The notes: generated by a model not told the origin, from the letters alone. DNA of 64,000 nt from Siphonodentalium dalli (GCA_032622095.1 CP136063.1:29888987-29952986); one strand, 5' to 3'. Positions 46,890 through 57,550 are shown, counted from the stretch's first letter. Translations and numbers: made by a program.

Positions 46890-49188
46890 AGAGATAACTC
46901 TGCCTGGAGTTTGCGTCTGTTGGTCTCAAGACGAGAGGTCCGGTTCATTTTCCGGCACGAAATTATCGCCGTCTCTGATTCCGGTTACTTAGATTGAATT
47001 GATCAGAAACCTAATTTCACTAACATCTTGTCTCTATTTGGTGAAATACCCATCAGTTGAACGACATATATTCTTTATTGCCTCTTTTTGGGGAGAGAAT
47101 GTTGTGACTTTAAACCGCCCGGTAGCACACTTACTCACATGTAGACTGTGTATTCATCTATCGTTTCGTGGATGGTGCTTCTAATCACAACCACATATTT
47201 AGACGCACGTTTATTGCGCACAAGACGGTATTTCCTTTGTTCGATTGATACGAGATCCTTCCTTATTTTCTTCTTCTTTTAATTTATCCACCCATTTAGG
47301 GCGAAACATTCTGGTATGTACATACCAGGGTATGTATAGTATCTAGATTGATAAAACAACAATTGGATACATGGCATAGTCACGGAGATGTGCAGGTCTG
47401 ACTAGTCTGTGCAAAATTTTACGTGTGAACAGTTCACGAATATCTTTAGCCAAGAGACGGAGATCGGTATATAGAACGGTCTCGCTGCCACGGACGAGGA
47501 GAAATCATTGAACATCGATGGACCAAGAATGAACTGCAGCTTATCTATAAATATAGCCACTACCGGTACATGTACACGAGATAAACAGCGGATATATATG
47601 ACTACACGGTACATGTGTATCTGACGTCACGAGATAAACAGCGGATATATAGGACTATCTGACTATTCTACACAATGGGAGATGCTAACCTGAATAACCA
47701 TGAGACCACCAACACAGAGAATAAACGACATCATTGTGACGTATGCGGGAAACTGTTCGCCACTCCAGGCAGCTTGGTGAGACATAAGATAATCCACACC
47801 GGCGATAAGCCTCACCATTGTGAAATATGCGGAAAATCATTTAATCAATCGGACAGCTTGGTGAAACATAAGAGAATCCACACCGGAGATAAGCCTTACC
47901 ATTGTGATATATGCGGGAAATCGTTTAATACGTCGAGCAACTTGGTGACACATCAGAGAATCCACACCAGAGATAAACCTTACCATTGTGATATATGCGG
48001 GAAATCGTTTAATACTTTGAGCTACTTGGTGACACATAAGAGAATCCACACCGGAGATAAACCTTATCGTTGTGATATATGCGTGAAATCGTTTAATACA
48101 TCGAGCTACTTGGTGACACATAAGAGAATCCACACCGGAGATAAACCTTACCGCTGTGATATATGCGGGAAATCATCTAATACATCGCGCGACTTGGTGA
48201 CACATATGAGAATCCACACCGGAGATAAACCTTACCATTGTGATATATGCGGGAAATCGTTTAATACGTCGAGCAACTTGGTGACACATCAGAGAATCCA
48301 CACCGGAGATAAGCCTTACGGTTGTGATATATGTGGAAAATCATTTAATCAATCGAGCAGCTTGGTGACACATAAGAGAATCCACACCGGAGATAAACCT
48401 TACCAATGTGATATATGCCGGAAATCGTTTAATACATCGAGCCACTTGGTGACACATAAGAGAATCCACACCGGGGATAAACCTAACCATTGTGACGACA
48501 CATAAAAGATTCCACACCGGAGATAACTCCACATACCGTACATCTCCCCAAATTGAGTTGGTGACATTTAATATGTTCGTCGAAGGATGATTGGAAACAA
48601 TCTTAGATTCTAATGACAGAGCAGAAAAGGAGGGCAGAATGAATCTTATCCCTAAATTACTATTTCTGTGGCTTCAAGGGTGAAAGATATTTGATTCGAG
48701 TCCAGGAACCTATCTATCAAAATGAATCTTCTTCGTAAATTAGCTTTGCAATATGAACTGTATGATTGGGAGGCCTTGCTTAAATTATATGCAGTACTAG
48801 TACGCGGTGGATTCCGCACATAAAGTTTGGTGAAAGCTCATGGGAAAATAACCCCAGTGGAGATCCATTTATACTTACTATTAGAACGGTATACATGAGA
48901 CCCTATGTATCAGTAGCTCCGTTCTTACTATTAGAACGGTATACATGATACACTTTATGTAGTTCCTGTAACCACGCCTCGTTGATAGGGGGCAACTAGC
49001 GATTCGTATCAACATGAGTTATTTCATGAGATATGTATCCGAAATCATTAATTGGTTAATTCTGTTATTCGCGGTCGCATTTTGTTACAAATAGCCATAT
49101 ATAGTATGCTTAAATGTCGTGTCAGATTTAATGTAACATACCCAATTCCCGTATTCTTTACCCAAAGAGTGTTATACAGCCACCTACC
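46890..49188 (+). repeat. Segmental duplication, copy A (zinc-finger locus)
   Basis: It aligns with 53735-59682 across the 5' flank ('cgtgtattcatctatcgttt'-type phrases), the zinc-finger ORF and a long 3' flank ('ttacaaata' and 'cttaaatgtcgtgt'). The 3' flank contains a diverged 'tactatttctgtggcttca' segment resembling MITE family 1 in both copies, so that insertion predates the duplication. The homology stops exactly at a TTAA in both copies. Confidence 0.88.
47675..48505 (+). CDS. C2H2 zinc-finger protein, nine fingers (276 aa)
   Basis: ATG 47675 is followed by an N-terminal M-G-D-A-N-L-N-N leader also present in copy B, then nine tandem 28-residue C2H2 fingers (about residues 20-270) joined by HTGDKP(Y/H) linkers, a TGEKP variant. 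Finger 6 has Ser in place of the core Phe (KSSNTS); finger 5 has V for G (CVKSF). The ORF ends in a stub of finger 10 (NHCDDT, TAA). Comparison with copy B shows a within-finger deletion that fused TGTGA to CGACACATAAAAG and ended the frame. Expected role: sequence-specific DNA binding in the nucleus. No KRAB, SCAN or BTB domain is seen, and the whole ORF is intronless. The upstream flank contains a 2x repeat of 'cacgagataaacagcggata' (47575, 47627). Target unknown. Confidence 0.93.
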   Translation: MGDANLNNHETTNTENKRHHCDVCGKLFATPGSLVRHKIIHTGDKPHHCEICGKSFNQSDSLVKHKRIHTGDKPYHCDICGKSFNTSSNLVTHQRIHTRDKPYHCDICGKSFNTLSYLVTHKRIHTGDKPYRCDICVKSFNTSSYLVTHKRIHTGDKPYRCDICGKSSNTSRDLVTHMRIHTGDKPYHCDICGKSFNTSSNLVTHQRIHTGDKPYGCDICGKSFNQSSSLVTHKRIHTGDKPYQCDICRKSFNTSSHLVTHKRIHTGDKPNHCDDT

Positions 49189-50351
49189 TTAAAGGGGTAC
49201 TGTACCCCAATTTCAATAAATTCCCGGTGACAATAGCGATCTAATATGAATATTTTATTATATACTTGCCCATGAATTATAAGGTTTTAGCAGTGAGATA
49301 TAAGTGATATCCCACTAGTGAGATATCGATATCTCACTGGTATTATTGCGCCGTATGGATCCTCATGTGTGTAGTCAGGTTATATACTTCATAGTGAATG
49401 ATTTCCTGCACACATCATGCACTGACATTCATTGGGGTGCCATCGGCAAGTAACGAAAGTATATAATAAATACAAAATCTATACTTTTTGAGTGTTTTAA
49501 ATATGGGACAATTTTTTTGGGCGTAATGTGTCAGCTTGAAATTTATGATGTATTGACATCCATTGGGGGCCATAGGCAAGTAACTAAAGTATATAATAAA
49601 CAGAATATCCACACTTTTTCAGTGGATATGGGTTAAATCTCATTCGTGATGACAAAACATTTGAATTTCCACTCGTGGCTAAAGCCACTCGTGGAAATTC
49701 AATGTTTTGTCATCACTCATGAGATGTAACCCATATCCACTGAAAAAGTGTAGATATCCACTATATATTATAAAATAACTAATTTGAGTCGACGATGTCT
49801 ACTGAAAACGTTCCGGTTAACAGGCTATCGTAAAAGTAAAATTGAATTATTTAATATAAATTCATTTATGGCTGGAGTCATAAAATGGAGAATTATGCCA
49901 TTACGAGTTACCGTTCTTGAAATCGCATATGTTGCCTGTATTTTATCGACGGCCGTTCGCGAACATTATTGAGTTGCTAACAAAACATGTTACCTGCAAA
50001 ATAAGGCCCGTTATAACCGATTCGGGAAAAAAGGAGAAAGAAACAGGAGTCATAAAGCGTCAAGTATTTTATAGGGAGTGAGATTGTTCGATGGAAGAGA
50101 TTGAATGCATCAATGGAAGCTGTGAGCAATGAACTTCCGGTTCTTCCTGCGACCTGCGTCTTCTCAGGTTGAAGGTCAAAAACATGGCGCGTAGTTTGAA
50201 ATCGTAATATTTTTGTTTCCAAGATGAATATTTTCTTCGCTAAATTAGGTTTATACGAAACTCATATAACACGAACACAATCTAACTTGAAAGTTATTTC
50301 AATGGGAGTAAATAAAAAAATCGCCTATCTTTGTGTACAGTACCCCTTTAA
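49189..50351. mobile_element. TTAA-flanked MITE, family 2, copy b (1163 bp)
   Basis: TTAA at 49189-49192 and 50348-50351 with AGGGGTACTGTA / TACAGTACCCCT. The interior is longer than copy a because of an inserted block (about 49255-49775). That block has 'gtaactaaagtatataataa' direct repeats and a perfect hairpin. Confidence 0.87.
49607..49757. repeat. Near-perfect 150-bp palindrome inside the MITE
   Basis: 'cacactttttcagtggatat' to 'cactcgtggct' is mirrored exactly to 'ccactgaaaaagtg'. The centre is near 49682 with essentially no loop. Confidence 0.9.
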
Positions 50352-50852
50352 ATCATTCATGTTTATTGTGAAATAATTTGCACGACATGCCACCGATTTC
50401 GAAGAACAAATCTTGAGCGCGAATAAATGCAAAATGTGTCGATCCTCGCACTCGTGGGTACCAACCTTGTTGTCATTTTAATAGAACTGACCAATTTGTT
50501 AACGTTGCGATTTTTTCGACTCCTAGCTTAGGTATCTACCTAAATGTTCCAAAATTTGGTGTAAAACACAAAAATCAGTATGAGGCTCTTGGGTTCGGAG
50601 AAAAATAATCCACCATCACCTGGGAAGTGGGCGTGGAAAAATCTCACCTTCGGGTCCAGACTATGGACGATCCTCGTGTTCGGCAAAAATATCTGCCACC
50701 CCCCCCCCCCTCGGGGTGAGATCTTTCCACCCTACACCACAGGTCATGATGGATAATATTATTCTTATCTCAACCCAGCTTCTGCTGAACAACGCACTGC
50801 GCCCACGTGTTTCGCGTTCAGATTTTTGTATTTATGGCATTCAGTCTTTCGA
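50352..50852. other. No gene seen; C12 run
   Basis: Contains 'gccacccccccccccc' at 50696-50710. No supported frame. Confidence 0.5.
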
Positions 50853-51442
50853 TTAAAGGTGGCTTATCTCTTTGTAAATATGTATTATATAGATACCGGG
50901 GTATAAAATATTAGATCCGAATCGAAGACTCCTGGCCGGAAATGCTTCTATCGATTAATATTAATTTTTTTTTCTCGAATATGTTGTGGTCTAAAACGGT
51001 GTGGTTGTTTAGCTAACGAACAGTAGTGGTTACTGTTAACAGAGTCCAGAAATTTTATTGTGTAATATTGTCGCAAATAAACGTTAATTATAGTCATCAT
51101 CTCTTATAACTATGGAAAAAAACCATACAACCAATCAATCATTATACACATTATCGATTATAACTACATGTATGGAATAAAACAATGCATTCATTCTGGG
51201 ACATTTGACGTTCGGTGCGTAGCTATAGGAACAGCCTAATCCTTTCTATCGTTATATGGTATCACCTGAATAGTCTGTTCTAAAAATAGACAAATAAACG
51301 GGCCCAAAAATATTCGAAATAAAAATCAATATTAACTGATAGAAGCCTTTACGGACAGGGGTCTTCAGTTCATATTAATTATTTTATACCCAGGCAACTA
51401 TTTCAAATTTGTTAATTAAACAGATAATCCACCGAGTGTAAT
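50853..51442. mobile_element. TTAA-flanked MITE, family 3, copy a
   Basis: TTAA followed by AGGTGGCTTATCTCTTTG. The right end is the degenerate complement 'cagataatccaccgagtgtaa'. The arms of about 130 bp contain 'gaagactcctggccgg' and 'atcgattaatatta'. It is inverted relative to copy b (59683-60210). Confidence 0.82.
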
Positions 51443-52260
51443 GCATATAATTATTCACAAGCGTAATTAATGAATCAAAGCTAAAACACTAACATGGGGG
51501 TATCTGTGTGTAGCGTTTAAAACAACTCAAGCTTATCCATTTGATTCATAACTTGTCAACGATAGTCTACAAACAATTTAATGCCTTGGTGTAACTTTCC
51601 CCATTAAATGAATTCGCGTGGATCTGAATATATCTTCTGCTCTGTTCATAAGTACATATATGTGTTATCGTTCTATTCAAGAAAATAGGGTATATATGGA
51701 TTATCAGATTCATGTATGTACTATGTAGACATACATGTATGATGACAATCAAATCCATATTAAATAGTATATTATCTCCTTTCGCGCGGTATCTACATGG
51801 TATAGTCTCTACATAACCATGCAGTATCCATGTACTGGTTGCTTTTAAGATTTCTTAAAAGCGGTAATATTCAGGAAAAATGAGAATGCCTTCATACATC
51901 TTTCTGAAATTCGAACATGTGTAGGGTTTCCCATGACTTGCGTGTCGGGTCCTTCCATTGGTCAATTAATTTAGTTCACTATTTCCTAGCCAATTCACTA
52001 CACGTCACCGTTGCTCTTTACAAAAGAGACGTTGATTGGTTGTTTTTGTTGACAGTAGTAACGTTTGACATTTGTGTCTTGATTACAAGTAAAATTTCAT
52101 TCGAATTTTGAGCTTCAAAGCGCGCGAATCACATTTTTTTCCCACCCGCCCAAAAGTTTCCCTTCAAGTTTTATATTCGAATAAGAGTGGGCAGATTTAG
52201 CCAAAAATATGTTCAAAATATATATATATATCTATAAATAGACCGAACACAACGCGCATC
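51443..52260. other. No gene seen
   Basis: AT-rich. A (TA)n run at 52220-52232. No supported feature. Confidence 0.5.
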
Positions 52261-52386
52261 TTAATCGAGACTCTTTTATCGAATGAGTTGCGGATGGCGC
52301 AAGGATATATTTCGCGAGAGCGTAGCGAGAGCGAAATGTATCTTTGCGCAGTCCGCAACGAGTTCGATAAAAGATTCGAGATTATG
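52261..52386. repeat. Hairpin (CTTTTATCGAATGAGTTGCGG)
   Basis: 'cgagactcttttatcgaatg' to 'gcgagagcg' pairs with 'cgagagcgaaatgtatcttt' to 'gataaaagattcgag'. The centre carries GCGAGAGCGTAGCGAGAGCG. Confidence 0.85.
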
Positions 52387-52764
52387 ATACAAGTTATGTT
52401 CTGTATTTATTCTACACCGTTCAGTCAGATAAGTTCAATCCACGAATGTCACCTCCATGATTACTTTAGCTACCTTTATTGTGATTTAAGTCTGACAAAT
52501 AACCAGTCATTAGGGGGGATCACCGGAAGCGGGTGATCGACGTAATGTACGTAATCTTTCTTGGCGACAACGTCAACAGGAATAGTTCCGGCTTGTATTC
52601 CACTAGAGGTATACACTCATATGTATTCAATGGCTGGGATTCCGTTGAATACATGTGCCTCACGGCAATGGGTGTGGAATAAATATTGTAATTGTTTAAT
52701 CAGATTTGATTTGATTAATTTGCAATATTGCCTATTGAGAAAATAATATGAAACTATGATTTTT

Positions 52765-53430
52765 TGACAACTCGCAAAAGGTGCCTATTTGCGACGGTCC
52801 CCGAATTCGCGGAGTTCCCAAAAATTGTCGAAATATGTTGATTATAATGAGGGAACGTGTGCGTATATGTCAATTGATACGTATTTTAAACAAATAGTGA
52901 CACCGTCATCATAATAGTGGTATGTTATATCAATCAGATCATCACCACCATCATCGTCATCATCGTAATACGGAACTAGTCGTGCGACTTTTCGTCTCAA
53001 TAGTATCATTTGCAATGCTTGTTTACAAATATATGTATCGTCATTCGATATTTACTTGTTTACTTTAGTAAAAAAAAGGAAAATATTAGTCAACCAATTG
53101 ATAGTCTGGGAAAGAACTTACAAAAAGGCCACAAAAGGCTTGCTGTCTCATCCCATTCCAATCTGAACCCATAATCATCCTTCAGCATTTTTGTAAAATA
53201 TTCATCTTGTTTTGTATTGGGAATAAATAGTGTTTACACCAACTGAGAGCCTGGAAATAATTTATAACCCATTGGGAGCCCGTTGTGAAAATTCGCAGTA
53301 AGTCCCTATCTGCGGATGTCCCTGAATTTGCGGAGTTCACCTAAAATGGTCGAAATATGTTGATGTTAATTAGGGAACGGGTGCGTAGCCAATATGAGAT
53401 ACGTATTTTAAACAAATAACGACACGATTT
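52765..53430. repeat. ~515-bp-spaced direct repeat
   Basis: A block with 'cgcggagttccc', 'gtcgaaatatgttgat' and 'gatacgtattttaaacaaat' at 52770-52905 recurs at 53290-53425. The 'tagtctgggaaagaactta' and 'gagcctggaaataattta' stretches also match. An (ATC)n tract lies at 52935-52966. Confidence 0.7.
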
Positions 53431-54191
53431 ATAACAGGAACACAATGACTCCGATTTTTGGTCCACATTTAGAGACTTCTGGTGTGGTAAATTAGAAACC
53501 TACAGTAATATGGCATAGTTTTTTTGTAATAATTTGAAGGATTAGTTGTTTTAACGGAATTCTGAGGCATTGCATTCATGTAACCAATATATTTTTGATT
53601 TTTTTTTATAATTTATATTTATGTGTAATAATATAATCTTGAGGGCGTTACCATTTCTGATTATGTTTTTTTTTGTGCTATATACACGCCCACCGTTCTA
53701 CTGGGCGACATATAAGCGCTCGCAACTGTCAATATCGTCTGTTATTCTCGATCCGAGAGATCCGGCACAAACTTATCGCCGTCTCCGGTTCCAGTTACTT
53801 CAGATTGAATTATCTCTCATTGATCAGAAACCTTATTTAATAACATCTTCTCTGTATTCGCTGAAGTATCCAAACAGTCGAACGACATACTACTTTATTT
53901 GCCATTTGAAGAGTGATATGTTGTGACTCTCAACCGCCCGGCAGTAGGATCACGTGTAGGCTGTGTATTCATCTATCGTTTCGTGAATGGTCCTTCTAAA
54001 CACAACCACAAATTAAGACGCATGTTTATTCCACACAATACGATATTTCCACCGTCCTGTGTTCGATCGATGCGTGTTCCTCCATTAACGTGAACTGTAT
54101 TAAATTACAGTTACACTGTGCTGCATCTGTATCATATACGTCCGAGATCCCAATCTGGTTTTGGATATAACTATCTTACAATTACACACGA

Positions 54192-54394
54192 TGGGAGATG
54201 CTAACCTGAAATTCCTGAATGACCATGAAACCGCACACAAATGGAATAAACGGAATCATTGTGACGTACCGGTATGCGGGAAATCATTTACCCAATCGAG
54301 CTACTTGGTGGCACATAAGAGAATCCACACACGGAGATAAGCCTTACGGTTGTGATATGCGGGAAATCATTTAATACATCGAGTAACGTGGTCG
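54192..54394 (+). pseudogene. 5' part of the copy-B zinc-finger gene, frameshifted
   Basis: ATG 54192 with the same M-G-D-A-N-L leader as copy A, then one C2H2 finger (C-D-V-P-V-C-G-K-S-F...HKRIH), whose first Cys pair is widened by two residues. An extra base in 'cacacacgg' (copy A has 'cacaccgg') shifts the frame to a TAA at about 54335. A second indel follows in the next finger ('gatatgcggg' for 'gatatatgcggg'). The transposon then interrupts the third finger at 54395-54402. This half is therefore not functional as written. Confidence 0.88.
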
Positions 54395-54402
54395 CACATA
54401 AG
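54395..54402. other. Target-site duplication, left (CACATAAG)
   Basis: The identical octamer occurs at 57779-57786. In copy A the same finger position reads 'acacataag' once, which confirms the empty site. Confidence 0.93.
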
Positions 54403-54430
54403 CATATATGTAATTATTCCAAAGTGGCTC

Positions 54431-54625
54431 AAACACGCGTTACGCTACTTAGTGCAATGAGTAACACAAAGGGGCGTCGATCAATGAATAGAGATTAATT
54501 ACGCGCAGTGTGTATAGGGGATAAGTACAAACAGGCGTTACGCTGCTTAGGGCATTGAGTAACACAAAGGGGCGTCAATAAAATTAAAGAATTAATTACG
54601 CGCAGTGTGTATATGGGATCAGTAC
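54431..54625. repeat. Subterminal tandem repeat, two ~98-bp units
   Basis: Units 54431-54528 and 54529-54625 share 'gcgttacgct', 'gagtaacacaaaggggcgtc' and 'aattaattacgcgcagtgtg'. The GCGTTACGC word recurs inverted (GCGTAACGC) near the right end at 57737-57745. They are candidate transposase or accessory-protein binding sites. Confidence 0.85.
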
Positions 54626-54646
54626 AAACAGGTGGTGGTTTGACAA

Positions 54647-54830
54647 AGAGTCTTTTCAAATGACCACGCGCAGATCACCACCAGTCGAGCACCAATAGGC
54701 GTGTCCCAAACCGGCGGTGCACCAATGAGCGTTCGCCAACATATACGATAATGTTTGCACCGCCGGTTTTGGGCACGCCTATTGGTGCTCGACTGGTGGT
54801 GATCTGCGCGTGGCCATTTGAAAAGACTCT
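54647..54830. repeat. Hairpin with 75-bp arms near the transposon's left end
   Basis: Arm 1 (54647-54721) and arm 2 (54756-54830) are near-perfect complements. Both include ACGCGCAG/CTGCGCGT and 'gagcaccaataggcgtg'; the loop is 34 bp. Confidence 0.92.
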
Positions 54831-54961
54831 TTTTCATAAACAACGGAAGATTTTGCAATAATAATATTTTATTTAAATAACACTAGATAATTATACACAG
54901 AAGATCCATAAACACTTTATGTGATACTCATACAAAATTAACAACTCATGGAATATTAAAG

Positions 54962-55330
54962 ATGTTCTGTCCGCATGGAATATGCCTGGGATTTCAAATA
55001 ATGTTGTCATATGAATTGCACCAGACAGCTCTTGATATCCTAATGAGACACTTTGATAACGAAATGAGACGAAAGATAATATATGACAATTCGTGCAAAT
55101 TACACTTATACGCGCTGCTACCTGATTCGGCCAGATTTGAACATGCAAAGTTTTCTGTCGACCGATTGCATTTCCGGTGCTCATTTTAAAAAGGATATAT
55201 GAGAACTTACAAAGCTGAGGCCACTATTATAGAGACATGTGTTAAAACAGCAATGCAGCTGGTGGAACAGGTCAATAGCGGTCTTAGGCGCATACAAACT
55301 CAACTGGCGTACATATATGCAAGAGTGAAC
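54962..55330 (+). pseudogene. KDZ transposase fragment (inverted partial duplicate)
   Basis: The first frame (from 54962) encodes FCPHGICLGFQIML..., DILMRHF, IIYDNSCKLHLYALLPDSARF and FSVDRLHF, ending at TAA (55187). A short deletion shifts the reading to a second frame with KGYMRTYK...VEQVNSGLRRIQTQLAYI, ending near 55320. These are the same landmarks, in order, as the minus-strand copy (55316-56360), but diverged and lacking the N-terminal half. It lies head-on against the C-terminus of that copy, so it arose by inverted duplication or by insertion of a related element. Not functional. Confidence 0.82.
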
Positions 55331-56360
55331 TACTACTATGGTAACTTTTTTTATCGATGCACCCTTCCTCCTGTTTCGAAGTGCAAGAAATACGGCTGCG
55401 TGTACCATTAAGTTTTTAGGTGGCATATATGTTAGTTGAGTTTGTATACATCTCAGTCCGCTGTTGGCTTGTTCGACCACTTGGCTGTTGATAGAGCGAA
55501 CTGATGTGTCAGATTTATATGTTTCCATGTCGTAGCCAAGTGAGCACCCAATATGGCCACGGAAATGAAGACGGTCGACAAAAAATCTGCAATGACGAAA
55601 TCTTGCCGGCTCTCTGAGCAAGGCATATAAATGCAACTTACAACAATTATCGTATGTGATTGTCTTTGGAATTTTTGAAAACCTTCTCATTAAAATGTCA
55701 AAAGGCTGTCTGAGGTGATTCACATGCCATCATGACCTGGAATCCAAGACAAATGCCATGTGGGCAGAACACTGAGAATAATCCTGGTGTCAGTTTGTTG
55801 TGGCTTTCTGTGAGCTTTCTTCATCCAGTTGTCACAGTCTCGCCTCGTGTTCCCACATTATATTGTCCGGACCCTCTAATAAGCGGAAACGCCGGGAAAA
55901 ATTCCAACTCTTCGTGCATTCTTGTCGGGGGTGGATAACACGATTCATCGGGAATATCATGTCCGTATGTCCTTTCAACTGACAATATCATGTCCGAAAT
56001 AACATCCCGAATATTTGGCGGGAAACTTAGCTCGGTATATTTGTGCTGCAATACATCCTGCAGTAAAGGGCATGACTTGAACATATTCCCAATTGACGTT
56101 TTCTTAGTTGGATCGCCAACTTTCACACGCCCGTTGATTATGTGTTTCAGAGTCTCGGGTATATCGGGATCTCCACCAAACTGAAAAATACCACATGTCG
56201 GGCTTCCTCGGGATAACTCTCCGAGTAGAATTCTGAGATGGGGCGGGCACAGTGGTCCAGCTGATCGAACAAGGACCTGAACACTATTACAACATTTCAA
56301 TTCGCTGCACAATTGGCGAAATTCACAGTCGTTCATTGTTGGTGGAGATTTGCATTTCAC
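55316..56360 (-). pseudogene. KDZ-family transposase, frameshifted
   Basis: Read from 56360 downwards. The N-terminal part (56360-55821) is Cys-containing (C-x4-LC, LKCCNS, AGPLCPPH) and ends at an early stop after G-E-T-V-T-T-G. A second frame gives VFCPHGICLGFQ(V)M (near 55770-55730). A third (55723 on) encodes FDILMRRFSKIPKTITYDN, CCKLHLYALLREPARF, FFVDRLHFRGHIGCSLGYDM, INSQVVEQANSGL, QTQLTYM and HAAVFLALRNRRK. YDN, HxxGHxGCSxGY and (V)EQAN are hallmark motifs of Kyakuja-Dileera-Zisupton transposases; vertebrate HMGXB3 is, to my knowledge, related. Expected role: DNA cleavage and integration in the nucleus. Two frame breaks near 55824 and 55723 make this copy dead. It is divergently arranged with the NRF1-like gene. 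Confidence 0.85.
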
Positions 56361-56594
56361 AGTGTGTCACATTACACGAATTAGTAATATGACTGGGCAC
56401 ATTCATTATCAGTTAATCCTTTAGCACCACATTTATTGTCTAATTATTTGTAACCACCAACACAATAACGACTGTGTGATAACAGCTTAGCCAAATGCAC
56501 ACCATCAACAATGGCTTCTTATCCAGAGCGTCCCAACGCTGGATGCCATGCCCATAAATACTGAGCATCTCGAAATACGGTATCAGTTTCCAAA
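56361..56594. promoter_or_regulatory. Presumed bidirectional promoter of the transposon
   Basis: A 234-bp gap between the minus-strand transposase and the plus-strand NRF1-like ORF. No TATA box or clear initiator was recognised. Assigned from divergent gene layout only. Confidence 0.35.
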
Positions 56595-57416
56595 ATGCCT
56601 TTACGCAAACGTGAGATAAATCGTGCTCTCGGGAAGGGCAAAGATGCTGTGGACAAACTTCTTGCCGTGGATATACCAGCAGCTTTTGTTTACACATCGA
56701 AAGATGGATTACTTATCACATATGGCCATGATGCATTCGACAACGTTTTGCGTCACAGTTCCGAAAAGATTTTTTCGGAGTTAGAGAATGTGCCTACCGG
56801 CGATTCCACACAACAATCAACTCACAAGAAACGCACGTTACCGACGTATAAAGATGTGGAAGAATTCGAGAAGCTGACAATCGAATATATGCGCCGAATT
56901 GTCACTGGCCTTGTCCGGTTAGATGTTGGAGGATTCGGCCAACCTAATTGGGGAGATCAGGACACAAAACCTCAATGGTGGCACGAGGCGATAAGTTGGA
57001 CCAAAAACGGTGTTAAGTCCGGCGTAACAGTCCCGGAGCTCAGGACACTCATTAAATCTGCATACCACCACCATGGACACGTGTTAATAACACATAAACG
57101 AGAAACCATTCCAGAATCGGACTTAACAACCCAGTTAGACGGCATGACAATCGAGGAATCAAGCGAACAAGTGGAAATTGACAACGCAGTTGGACAATTC
57201 AACATCACAGTTGCTGCCGACCAAGAGGACAACTGCGACATTCATGGGTACATGAAGATATTGCACCCACCACCATCACGCCGCCACAACCAAGCAATCG
57301 ACGCCAACGAAAGCCGAGAATTCTGTATACGCCAAACTGATATAAAACAATTCGTGTATTATATTATTAGCCATGTATTATATATCACTATCGCATTCAA
57401 AATTATCATTAAATAA
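56595..57416 (+). CDS. NRF1/Erect-wing-like DNA-binding protein encoded by a transposon (273 aa)
   Basis: Intact ATG (56595) to TAA (57414-57416). Residues 1-70 have basic LRKREINRAL followed by a hydrophobic segment and YGHDAFDNVL...EKIFSELENV, which parallels the N-terminal half of the NRF1 DNA-binding domain. Residues about 110-165 contain GFGQPNWGDQDTKPQWW and V-x-ELRTLIKSAYHHHG. These correspond to the G-x-P-x-WG...KP-x-WW and ALRT(I/L)-x-K-x-x-Y-x-x-HG signature of NRF1/EWG proteins. Residues about 180-240 are acidic; the C-terminal 25 are hydrophobic and look like read-through into AT-rich DNA. NRF1 proteins bind GC-rich TGCGCA palindromes as dimers. Here the gene lies inside a KDZ element, divergent from the transposase, so it probably serves the element by binding its ends or regulating it. 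An exapted host role is possible because only this ORF is intact. The family call is from recalled motifs, not a search. Confidence 0.75.
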   Translation: MPLRKREINRALGKGKDAVDKLLAVDIPAAFVYTSKDGLLITYGHDAFDNVLRHSSEKIFSELENVPTGDSTQQSTHKKRTLPTYKDVEEFEKLTIEYMRRIVTGLVRLDVGGFGQPNWGDQDTKPQWWHEAISWTKNGVKSGVTVPELRTLIKSAYHHHGHVLITHKRETIPESDLTTQLDGMTIEESSEQVEIDNAVGQFNITVAADQEDNCDIHGYMKILHPPPSRRHNQAIDANESREFCIRQTDIKQFVYYIISHVLYITIAFKIIIK

Positions 57417-57467
57417 TGTATAAAGAATGTGGTTCTTCTCAATCAACAACAGATTACCGACATGGGT

Positions 57468-57550
57468 CCCGGATTGTTTTATTTGTTTTATTATATTATT
57501 TTGAGAAATAATGAAATAATATAATAAAATAACAAAATAATGATCCCGGA
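57468..57550. repeat. AT-rich palindrome after the NRF1-like gene
   Basis: 'ccggattgttttatt' is mirrored by 'aataatgatcccgg', with 'attatattattttgagaaat' inside. It contains AATAAAAT and could serve as a 3' processing region. Confidence 0.75.

Noticed and set aside
53621-53926. 101-codon plus-strand frame in the 5' flank of the copy-B zinc-finger locus
   Set aside because: The homologous stretch in copy A (46890-47200) has different frame-changing indels, so the frame is not conserved.
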